Assembly (NCBI GenBank): GCA_965205525.1
Contig: OZ242171.1
Coordinates: forward strand, 1,302,001-1,366,000
Source of the DNA: G965205525 sp965205525
GTDB lineage: Bacteria; Pseudomonadota; Gammaproteobacteria; JABABF01
Length of the DNA: 64,000 bases
Direction: 5' to 3'
The position numbers and the translations under genes are program-made. The first letter of the stretch is position 1. Each line of letters begins with the position of its first letter. Below the pieces are notes generated by a model. The model worked only from the letters and a program-made list of their open reading frames with translations, was not told the DNA's origin and did not search any database. Shown here piece by piece: positions 51,001-56,233 of this stretch.

Positions 51001-53346
51001 GGTGGTCCGCTCCGTTCCAGCCTGCACTGCGCGCACTATGATCTCTGCAGGTGCACTCGCCGCCAAGTTGGATAAAACGCGAATGCTCACCGCATCGCCA
51101 GACACAAACAGCTGCGCCTCCGCCAGCTCCAGGGTCAGCACCGCTCTTCTAACGCTTATGGTCCTCATCACCGCATCTGCCGCCACATCATCCACACTCG
51201 CGCCCGCCATGATGGTGTAGGTGCCCTCGTCCAGTCTGCCGGCAGGGAAGCGCGCCGGGACGGCAACGGGGCCACCGCGCATCAGCGTCACATCCAAAGA
51301 GTCGGAGGCGCTCCCGCTGTCTGCACTCACCGTAACCGTCACATCGCTGTCCAGCGCCCCAGTGGCCGATACCGAGATGTCCACATCGCTGTGGAGCGCA
51401 AAAATGGACGCCGCCAGTTCCAGGGTCAGCCGCGGCAGGGGCGGCCCTATGCTCACTTCAAGAGTCGTATTATCCGCTTCTGTAACCAGGGGCAGACGGG
51501 GCACCGCCGAAAAGGTCCAGGCCCCCTCGGAGATATCCCCGTCCCCGAAAGTCACGCTAAGGGATGTCTGCCCGGCCGACAGCCGCCCCTCCATCTCGGC
51601 AGTGCTACTGCCCCTTCTCCCTCGCACGGTTACCATCACATCTTCCGGCAGCGAGGCGCTCGCGATTACCTTGATCTCCAAGCTTTCTGCCACCCGCACC
51701 CGCCCCGACAGGTTTTCCAGGCGGACATCCGGACTATTAATCCGCACCGTCCCCCGCGCCGCCGACACATCTGCCGTGCTCGCCGATAAAGCGGTAAATG
51801 TCCACTCCCCCGGCCCCAGCGCACCCCCTGCAAACACCGCCTGTGCCGCAGCCTCCTGCGGATTGAAGGTCGCCAGTGCAGTTACCGCCCGGCTCCCCTG
51901 CCTGGCCTCCACCGTCACCGCAAGCGCCGCCATCGGCGCCGGGTCCGCATTCACTGTCACCCGAACCTCCTGCCCCGCCGGCACCCGGGGGATACCCTCC
52001 ACCCGCCAGGCAGTGATAACTTCATTGCTGCCGCCAAAATTGCTGTCGCCAAGGCCGCTGCTGAAAACCAGCCCGCCGGCCGGACTGGCGGTCACGCCGA
52101 ACGGCTGCAGCGCACTAATGGCGGGGTTGCCATCCCGGTATGTGAATGCATCCGCATTATGGTTATATCGCTCCACAAAAGATGATCCATCACCATCTTC
52201 ATCAATACGAAAGAGGAACAGTGCATTATTCTCCAACCCTGCCGAAATCACCACTTCCTCCGTGGCTCCCACTGCGCCAGGGTCGCCTCCGGAGAAGATG
52301 CCATCGCCATAGGATTCAAGGGGCGTGATCGTACCCGTGGAATCCGCACGCCAGGTGGAAAGTGAATCTACGTTAGGTCCAGAGTTTTGTGAAGATACCA
52401 GCAGAAGGCCGGAGGGGCTCACAGCCACATAGCGGGGACGGCTGAGCCTTTCGTCATCTCTATGAGTCATCAGATGTGTGACAACAGTGACAGTGGAAGT
52501 GTCTTCCTCAGCATTCACTCTCCAAACACTCAGATGGCTTCTTGTACCAAATAGACTGAAGGCCGGACTTGGAAATGTCCCAATGAAGAGCAGGCTGCCA
52601 TCCGGGCTCAGGGCAGCCCCCGCCGCATTGATCAGGCCCAGGCTGTTGTCGCCTGGAGTTGACTCATACACCTCCGTCTCCACCAAGGCGCCTGAAGAGT
52701 TATCCACACGCCACACGCTGAGGGCGCCTCCGTTGCCTATGTCGCTCGTAACAAACAGCAGACTGCCGTCGGCGTTTAGGTTTAGCACAACATCAAAGAC
52801 CCCGGCAAGCCCTGTGATGAGGTTCCCGGCGGCATCCCGCCCTCCCGCCCTGTAGTCTGCCGTCATCGTCAGAGTGCCGGCCTCGCTATTCAGACGCCAG
52901 ACGCTAAGCGCGCTATTGCTTGGCACTAAATTGTTTGGGCCTGATGCAAATACGAACCGGCCATCCGGGCTCACCGCCAAGCCGTTTCCAGACAGCGAAG
53001 GGTGCTCATACATGGGCGGGTTCGCAGGTGTGATGACAGCTCTGGCACTATCTATCTGCCAGACGTACATTCTTTGAAATGCAAGTCCAAGCAGCCACCT
53101 GCCGTCAGGGCTGACAGCGAGCCCCTCTCCAACACCTTCGCTTAGTCTATAGAGCCCTGATTGAACCAGCCGCGGTTCCCCCGGTTCCCCCGCCGGCACG
53201 CTCCCCCGCTCTGCTGCGAGGGTCAGCCGGGGGGACTGCTCTGCATTGGCAGAGCCCGCCACGAACAGCAGAGAAAGCAGGAGAAATGCTGTGCCAAGTC
53301 GTGCGCCTTTCCAAGCGCTCAGATGCCAACAGGGAAGGTTTATCAT
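42079..53346 (-). CDS. Giant secreted beta-propeller / Ig-module array protein, copy 2 (3755 aa)
   Basis: Same signal peptide (ending GSANA-EQ) and N-terminal propeller as copy 1, then nine modules. A second propeller at about residues 1320-1740 (SVWRA, LSAWRVNAD, LVVSPDNRFVFAA, LTVWRVEGIRR) carries two close Cys pairs (YCRSRDDC and YCQASDC). About 19 more modules and the C-terminal pair RADDLTLLLRYLKLC / DLTGNGTGDVDD follow, then the tail ARMRMIRQLLER. The second loop has acidic or polar residues at EF-hand positions 1, 3, 5, 9 and 12, so Ca binding is plausible. The stop codon lies at the duplication junction, one residue (Glu) earlier than in copy 3. Function unknown; export to the surface or medium is inferred. 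Confidence 0.92.
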   Translation of the reverse strand: MINLPCWHLSAWKGARLGTAFLLLSLLFVAGSANAEQSPRLTLAAERGSVPAGEPGEPRLVQSGLYRLSEGVGEGLAVSPDGRWLLGLAFQRMYVWQIDSARAVITPANPPMYEHPSLSGNGLAVSPDGRFVFASGPNNLVPSNSALSVWRLNSEAGTLTMTADYRAGGRDAAGNLITGLAGVFDVVLNLNADGSLLFVTSDIGNGGALSVWRVDNSSGALVETEVYESTPGDNSLGLINAAGAALSPDGSLLFIGTFPSPAFSLFGTRSHLSVWRVNAEEDTSTVTVVTHLMTHRDDERLSRPRYVAVSPSGLLLVSSQNSGPNVDSLSTWRADSTGTITPLESYGDGIFSGGDPGAVGATEEVVISAGLENNALFLFRIDEDGDGSSFVERYNHNADAFTYRDGNPAISALQPFGVTASPAGGLVFSSGLGDSNFGGSNEVITAWRVEGIPRVPAGQEVRVTVNADPAPMAALAVTVEARQGSRAVTALATFNPQEAAAQAVFAGGALGPGEWTFTALSASTADVSAARGTVRINSPDVRLENLSGRVRVAESLEIKVIASASLPEDVMVTVRGRRGSSTAEMEGRLSAGQTSLSVTFGDGDISEGAWTFSAVPRLPLVTEADNTTLEVSIGPPLPRLTLELAASIFALHSDVDISVSATGALDSDVTVTVSADSGSASDSLDVTLMRGGPVAVPARFPAGRLDEGTYTIMAGASVDDVAADAVMRTISVRRAVLTLELAEAQLFVSGDAVSIRVLSNLAASAPAEIIVRAVQAGTERTTQVTLAPNTSAVQADFGAGILTAGIWTISASGELDVFTLAGEISVEVLAEPIPLTLSVDQDRVFLNTDFSVNWALERGLPDDLQVTILATHSVLDSTAESIVSIAPDQNMGSASFSLPVPGVWRFTVFNPHSVLDASSAQASVEVILPMLTLTPTEVEYALDSDVIINVSAMPQMLRRLVNVTVRAEREGTDSSFTRSVELTESPSSQATFSGGTLGEGLWNFTAEMPSESGVVAVQGATASAVVRKPVLRLLVSSDTVFVSNGEVRLSAVSDLVPGTQVTITPMAQRQDAPEIQEQGEPAVIAASSTGAEAVFRAGVLSAGEWTIAATSTPDVFARIVTASVTVQPVPILRLVPEQEDPVPGAPFSVQIIPDRLPPQDVVVTVQARQYGLIKTAAVGLNRSAPSLLESGAAAVFEGPNALGVGPWMLTVLPTVGVEVPDELVVWVTVQQQVLGLVAEQVGADVHVLLTANFRRAYDLGIEVRAQRGEDRHERELRLLSTSQQGEVVFEGDVLGIGLWTFSVSRIVPGFVIAPSPVTLTVAAVLAIGTVPQGQVLAGEDLGLIQTDIYCRSRDDCSRSRQSSDSPSGSFDFAEAVIVSPDGRMVVVSASGSLHFWRLDPVAGTLNDRQVIQNSQGSANGLEVPNFASFSPDSRLLFVPSDGSGSSGFLSVWRADTGASALALSVVYQNNQSRPEGLPDEPDEDGDRVIRGLNGAWEAAPSRDGRWLFVTAAASLSAWRVNADTATLQQLAVYCQASDCPGGTGGFGDTLNGMRNLVVSPDNRFVFAAARGGDQLSAWRVEEEGTLALIESEGSDLDAVTEVAVNPEGSLLFAGVTGRDALQIWSIAEDGQISREFEYDNSGGGDRDGYNEIHGLEASPVQGDNLVFTAEIGGSDRIAVRRVNPSSRRLAGSVLVAGQRGGANTVEGLRYTGIDPTGSFLFVTARPGIGILTVWRVEGIRRVLPDLAVSVPVTLNFPLNEDLLVEVTASQAGRTETAQTRLPTGSTMGAVAFSPGDLGPGGWRFAISSVSSDDAAADETRATVRIAQPTLSLAAPETFPAGLPLPLRLETGIPPGMEVQLMLTVTGEVSSFMRELLLGAEETAAEVEIPFSDLAAASGAGSWFLTVSATPPHAVRGEEDISLGVMAGLPLLTLRPLESRYGLAADVPIAVEASAAPSAELTIMVAATRVDGQSSSVLPVPVMLGPSTLFAQASFPAGALAAGQWRFTATAEPSDILQVGREAVVTVASLTLGIMPLQPVYLMTSEVQVRIMSDGDPGSEVLLTATHEDGITRQVAARLPASITSTVIAFSGADMLDTAGLWTLAASAPGVTGIFIGSSAQVRVLTTVITVTLGAEPAALPPGETVTLTLSLDAPAPVPLALGVGVSVSDGSPRPDLEIAVPMDATSGSIPYQLQGSAGTQMFTLRDLGLDFLSVVTSTTTVTVLPPALELLPQDENAPPVSAGSTLGVRISASHAPQAELAVTVQATRAGTPLLQATTTTAVVALEAEETQVMVLFGGANALSPGQWILMITDVMPRAAAIASSTGLRVVVGPAALALSAPSELPLGLDAVIAVSASAALGQEVRVTMTATLDDGPVPASSQSVVLSPASLSAEAVFEADLLTPGSWRFAVVSVEPSSLTTDLGMEFPLVDFAAASLVRQIALPVLILEMSPAPVEVGRDVPVVVRVSAAVSQLQVIVTATQGSGDALRTRQTTLAQSSTMATVAFGVGGGDNDLSPGIWVLTATAAPPGAALASSPLTLSVPEASLRLERLGPVSVAAGTAVRVRITAEGGLLAPGLSLEVSANHLFIGSVRANAVADENGQAEAEFSGLSPGEWLLSAVAAGQPSGGAADQVFVETFALTLMPRQPTVAATAAVVLFLGTPIPLGVEVSVEVTARSSSSLSELTKMVALAPDTTSTELVYEPGELTPGEWNFTVQASTSTRMVVDISAATATLQVDPAPLRLAALQERYPTTERVVISIMADVPPGRDVMVTVEASQADSGMMTSVTVVFQAEQNSAQAVFDAGQLEAGRWTFRVSRVSPEGFLNSVSTATANVVSPVLSLNLPRFNFLMTEPLETQVSLDIPPGTTVTVTVRAEPLGGQGTGAGEVMVDLLADGGQRPAVFPANTLAAGSWRFVATGPALTSSTPSLVYVLTSPVTIMSLTALPMQVLPGGELTLSVTLEAALQAFVDVQLTAMDPDARERTPVNIRIEGGDLSGSAAYILSSRAGDWHFEVQTGTVVSGGAAASATVRPPQLTLERLGDREVAPGSVVAVRVSAEAPPAVPVVLTLRASQPGREERQESVELDGENLVRVVEFQGLPPGEWTFSAMAEPPELAPAGGATRTVVVRSIVLELQPGMPVLPAGSPVPIMVMSGTTEPGVDLRITVLADPLDGQDAAEMITIFLAADANSATGEFAAGQLGPGSWAFSGTVSSAGVATVLPGGRVRLEPVLALAAVQEESTVRVTVTASAVPHTTVTVAVLATLAADSARTETASLALADNSMGAVAFGDAAALEPGLWLFTMTATPTEVVNTDAELEFTVLPALTLRLVGPAERSLGSPVRLALGVSHELSSEILLTVTASQEGAEPVQRNMTLERGAMDTEVLFEGDVLSVGRWIFTATATPNDLLHTVSARAEVLVRPALLELVAVSGALVFPGEIISFELRLTPALNTAVSVRVTAQSEGRENPVVLERSLELAPGTSSLPFSVDADELGDDGGAGRWLFVARSASSGAVDDSGAEQAVIVGVITVSLSVPSLGEGEEVFPGDAAGLLLSASYEGDSLGLELPLAIEVAAANGSPRDSIIIQVSADTSMGSFSFIPDVVPGIWTFTAGGSRTVPEVATVAFMVSRVMSLDFSAPSSDGVRADDLTLLLRYLKLCVQGQDRPLPVNCDALGADDREINLARNLGEPADYRFADLPALERLPDLTGNGTGDVDDLVVLLGALSGVRESLLVPAAPRQAQDARMRMIRQLLER
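42085..48909. repeat. Region shared with giant gene 3 (copy 2 side)
   Basis: The 3' 6.8 kb of giant gene 2 matches 56243-64000 almost throughout, with scattered substitutions, small in-frame indels and one 918-bp absence after 44247. The partner runs off the window, so the full length of the match is unknown. Confidence 0.9.
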
Positions 53347-54208
53347 CCTCTTGCGGTGAAAATCCTGTGGTTCGGGCAGCTTTTCATGATGTTTTTATGG
53401 GCTAAATGGAAGCATTTCCGCTCCTCTGTCTACTCTGCCCTCTCAGCAGCGGCAGGTAACTCTACTCATAACATAGAGACATAGAACAGTATAAAAGCCG
53501 CTTGGATCGTCACCCCTTACTATAACAAAGTAAAGTGGAAAATCGGCAATTCTCTGTGTCAAGGGGCCAATCCCCTGCCTGCTCGGCAGACTCTGGAGCG
53601 GCCGGGGGCGGCGTCTGCCATACCCATTATAAGCAGTGAAACCCTCCAATCACGGCACTAAATGGCACAAACCATCCAGCACCAAGCCTTCTTCCGCCAC
53701 CACGCTGTCCCCCTTCTCTAAACAGGGCAGGAGCATAGGCGCATCGCCGCCGGTGAGATACAAAGGCGCGTCCTTCTCTGGCAGATGATTTCGCGCCCGC
53801 TCTACTATGCCCGCCAGCATCAGAAGGGCGCCAGACCGTGCCGCCGGCCCGGTAGCACAGCCCGGCCGAGTCCCTTCCGGCACAGATGGCGCAGCCCGCA
53901 CACCCGCAGTTTCGGTATCCAAGGCAGCCAGAAGGGCCTGGTAGCCGGGGCCGATATATCCCCCTAGGTGGCGGCCATCGGCGGCCACCAGATCCACAGT
54001 AAGAGCACTGCCACAGTCGGCCACAGCAAAAGCCCCTTTGCTGTGCTGCCAGGCAGCGATCATCGCCAGCCAGCGGTCTACGCCGAGCTGTGCCGGCTCG
54101 TCATAGGCGTTGCGAAGGGCGCCAAACCGAGGGGCGGTGCGCGCCACCCGGGGAGACTGCCCCCACAGGGTGCTGCTCCATTGGGCAATTTGCTGCTCCC
54201 GCTCCACT
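51137..54208. repeat. Direct repeat, copy 2 (coaX 3' part, spacer, 5' end of giant gene 2)
   Basis: Partner of 39072-42079. This copy is the ancestral arrangement, because coaX continues intact past 54208 into its own start and the birA operon. Confidence 0.9.
53347..53649. other. 303-bp spacer between coaX and giant gene 2
   Basis: Noncoding. The minus strand has TATAAT at 53626-53631 and the stem-loop GGCAGAC...GTCTGCC at 53585-53619, 31 bases after the coaX stop, as in the duplicated spacer. It must contain the coaX terminator, the giant-gene promoter, or both. The giant ATG is preceded immediately by AAGAGG, too close for an ideal ribosome site. Confidence 0.6.
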
Positions 54209-54393
54209 CCCCCCACATTGGCTAAACGCACCTTCTCCGGCTGAATCCCAGCAGCTTCAATCTCGGCGGCAACCGCCTCCAGGCAGGCCCCGGAATCCCA
54301 GGGCAGGGCGCCACGCCGAAGAAAAAAGTCGCCTTTTCTCTCTGCCAGGCGCCATTTCAGACGGCTGTTGCCACAGTCCATCTCCAAGATCAT
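53650..54393 (-). CDS. coaX: Type III pantothenate kinase
   Basis: First step of coenzyme A synthesis, phosphorylating pantothenate. It belongs to the ASKHA fold. The phosphate-1 motif MDCGNSRLKWR is at the N-terminus, GVDRWLAMIAAW in the middle, and the phosphate-2 motif ADCGSALTVDLV and GGYIGPGYQALL follow. It has 247 aa, normal. The ATG overlaps the birA stop (ATGA), making an msrA-birA-coaX operon. It is the only functional copy in the window. Confidence 0.95.
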   Translation of the reverse strand: MILEMDCGNSRLKWRLAERKGDFFLRRGALPWDSGACLEAVAAEIEAAGIQPEKVRLANVGGVEREQQIAQWSSTLWGQSPRVARTAPRFGALRNAYDEPAQLGVDRWLAMIAAWQHSKGAFAVADCGSALTVDLVAADGRHLGGYIGPGYQALLAALDTETAGVRAAPSVPEGTRPGCATGPAARSGALLMLAGIVERARNHLPEKDAPLYLTGGDAPMLLPCLEKGDSVVAEEGLVLDGLCHLVP

Positions 54394-55349
54394 TTTTCCA
54401 GTCTGAGATGCAGTTCTCCCCCGCTGAAGCGCAGCATTCCCTCGGGTGTAGAGAGGCGGAACGCCCCGTTCTCGTCAATGCCCGCCGCCGTGCCGCACAC
54501 TGCCGTCTCGCCGCTTTTCAGCACCACGGCCCGCCCACACATGCCGTCCCGCTTCTGCCAGCGCTCGCGCCAAGGGGCGAAGCCCGTCTTCCCGTAGCTG
54601 GCGAAAAGTGGCAGGAGCCCCTCCAGCAAAGCCGCCGAGAGAACATTGCGCGACAGGGATTTGCCCGCTGCCGTGGCCAAGTCGGTCCAATCCTGATCAA
54701 TCACGGTTCCCGAAGGTATCGCACCGTTGATACCGATACCCGCTACTACCCGGCAATTGCCAGCGGGATCACCCTCCATTTCCAGCAAAATGCCCCCTAG
54801 TTTCCGCTCACGCCACAGAATGTCGTTAGGCCACTTGAGGCGCAGGCCAGGCCGGGTGAAATGCTCTAGGGTTTCTGCCACGCTGGCCCCTACTGCCAGA
54901 GCCAGGGCTTCCAAGGCAGCGGCGCCACCCTCAAAATCCCACAGGAGAGACAGGTAGATGCCCCCCCCGAAGGGACTGACCCACCTGCGCCCCAGCCGTC
55001 CTCGTCCATCGGATTGAAATTCAGCAAAACAGGCCAGCCGCCGGGTATTCTGAGACCGCTCCCAGCAGCGCGCATTGGTGGATGTCAGTACCGAATGCAC
55101 TTCCAGCTCTGGCAGAAGCCGACCCAGATCAGAGGGAATGGCCTCCCGGATACGGACTGGATCCAAGAGCTCCAAGCCGCCGGGAATGCGGTAGCCCCTG
55201 CCCCGCACCGCCAAAATGGGCACGCCCCGCCCCCGCCACCCCTGCACCTGTTTCCAGACAGCGGCGCGGCTGATCCCCATCTGGCGCCCCAGCAGAGCCC
55301 CGGAGCAGAAATCTCCGCTAGCCAGCGTGTTCAGCAATGCCTTATTCAC
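54390..55349 (-). CDS. birA: Biotin operon repressor / biotin-protein ligase
   Basis: Bifunctional protein that attaches biotin to the acetyl-CoA carboxylase carrier protein and, with its N-terminal winged helix, represses biotin genes. Residues 1-60 form the HTH (GALLGRQMGISRAAVWKQV). The ligase site is GRGRLGRRW, followed by LRLKWPNDILWRERKLGGIL and a C-terminal SH3-like part. It has 319 aa, matching E. coli BirA. The GTG start overlaps the msrA stop. Confidence 0.95.
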   Translation of the reverse strand: MNKALLNTLASGDFCSGALLGRQMGISRAAVWKQVQGWRGRGVPILAVRGRGYRIPGGLELLDPVRIREAIPSDLGRLLPELEVHSVLTSTNARCWERSQNTRRLACFAEFQSDGRGRLGRRWVSPFGGGIYLSLLWDFEGGAAALEALALAVGASVAETLEHFTRPGLRLKWPNDILWRERKLGGILLEMEGDPAGNCRVVAGIGINGAIPSGTVIDQDWTDLATAAGKSLSRNVLSAALLEGLLPLFASYGKTGFAPWRERWQKRDGMCGRAVVLKSGETAVCGTAAGIDENGAFRLSTPEGMLRFSGGELHLRLEK

Positions 55350-55978
55350 GATGATGAATGCTCTTCCGGCGGTACGGGACAGGGAATGCCAGTGCCCTGC
55401 AAGCCGCAGTAGCCGGCAGGATTCTTGGCTAAGTACTGCTGATGATAGGCCTCCGCATAATAAAAATCGGTCGCCGGCAGGATTTCTGTGGTAATAGCAC
55501 CGCGAGCGTCGGCATCCAGCGATACCTGATAGCGCCTGCGGAAATCCTCCGCGCTCCGCTGCTGCTGCTCAGAAAAGACTTGGATGACGGAGCGATACTG
55601 GGTGCCCACATCATTGCCCTGACGCATCCCCTGACAGGGGTCATGTCCCTCCCAGAAGGCCTGCAGGAGGGACGAATAGGCAAGCTGCTCGGGGCCAAAT
55701 ACCACCAGGACCACCTCGGCATGACCGGTGAGGCCGCTGCACAGCTCTTCGTAGGAGGGGTTGGGAGTAAACCCGCCGGCATAGCCTGCCGCGGTTACGT
55801 ACACCCCGGGCATCTCCCAGAAAAGACGCTCCGCTCCCCAGAAGCAGCCCATGCCAAATACCGCCCGCTCCATCCCCGGCGGAAAGGGGGGGCACATGCC
55901 ATTGCCGCTGACAAAGTGCCTTTCCGGCACTGGCATCGGCTGGGAGCGGCCAAGGGGGGCCTGCTTCGGGTCCGGCAT
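55346..55978 (-). CDS. msrA: Peptide methionine-S-sulfoxide reductase
   Basis: Repairs methionine-S-sulfoxide in proteins. FGMGCFWGAERLF contains the catalytic Cys; GYAGGFTPNPSYEELCSGLTGHAEVV and GNDVGTQYRS are the substrate pocket, and C-terminal YCGLQGTGIPCPVPP supplies resolving Cys. Starting at the ATG at 55978 gives 210 aa, as in E. coli (212), including the long N-terminal arm. The frame extends to 56020 without need. It is first in the msrA-birA-coaX unit. Confidence 0.95.
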   Translation of the reverse strand: MPDPKQAPLGRSQPMPVPERHFVSGNGMCPPFPPGMERAVFGMGCFWGAERLFWEMPGVYVTAAGYAGGFTPNPSYEELCSGLTGHAEVVLVVFGPEQLAYSSLLQAFWEGHDPCQGMRQGNDVGTQYRSVIQVFSEQQQRSAEDFRRRYQVSLDADARGAITTEILPATDFYYAEAYHQQYLAKNPAGYCGLQGTGIPCPVPPEEHSSS

Positions 55979-56035
55979 CACGATGCCCTCTGCCAGTCGT
56001 TTCAAAAATATTGCCGCCAATTCCTAAACCGGGTC

Positions 56036-56066
56036 AGTATATCTCAGCCGGCAATGTGATATCACA
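56036..56066 (-). promoter_or_regulatory. Candidate msrA promoter with overlapping operator
   Basis: TATACT on the minus strand (56036-56041) is a good -10 box, 58 bases before the msrA ATG. The -35 position falls in the perfect 12-base palindrome TGTGATATCACA (56055-56066). The half-sites resemble CRP but are too close together (two instead of six bases), so a different dimeric regulator is more likely. Confidence 0.4.
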
Positions 56067-56124
56067 ATGAGAATTATCCCTTGGAGAAATGCCTCGGACA
56101 CCGGTGCACCCGCGACGATGGCTG

Positions 56125-56130
56125 TACAAT
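56125..56130 (+). promoter_or_regulatory. Candidate -10 box of the tRNA gene
   Basis: TACAAT followed by a GC-rich stretch before the tRNA, which is typical of stable-RNA promoters. The -35 is weak. Confidence 0.4.
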
Positions 56131-56144
56131 TGCCGACCGGGCAA

Positions 56145-56215
56145 GCGGGTGTAGTTCAATGGCAGAACTTCAGCTTCCCATGCTGATAACAGGGGTTCGA
56201 TTCCCCTCACCCGCT
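56145..56215 (+). tRNA. tRNA-Gly (anticodon CCC)
   Basis: All four stems pair: acceptor GCGGGTG/CACCCGC, D stem GTTC/GAAC, anticodon stem TCAGC/GCTGA with loop TTCCCAT, and T stem AGGGG/CCCCT with TTCGATT loop. The anticodon CCC reads GGG glycine codons. Discriminator base T fits glycine. The next bases are CCG, so CCA is added after transcription. It faces giant gene 3, whose stop is 19 bases away. Confidence 0.93.
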
Positions 56216-56233
56216 CCGAAGAAAGTTCTGTCC

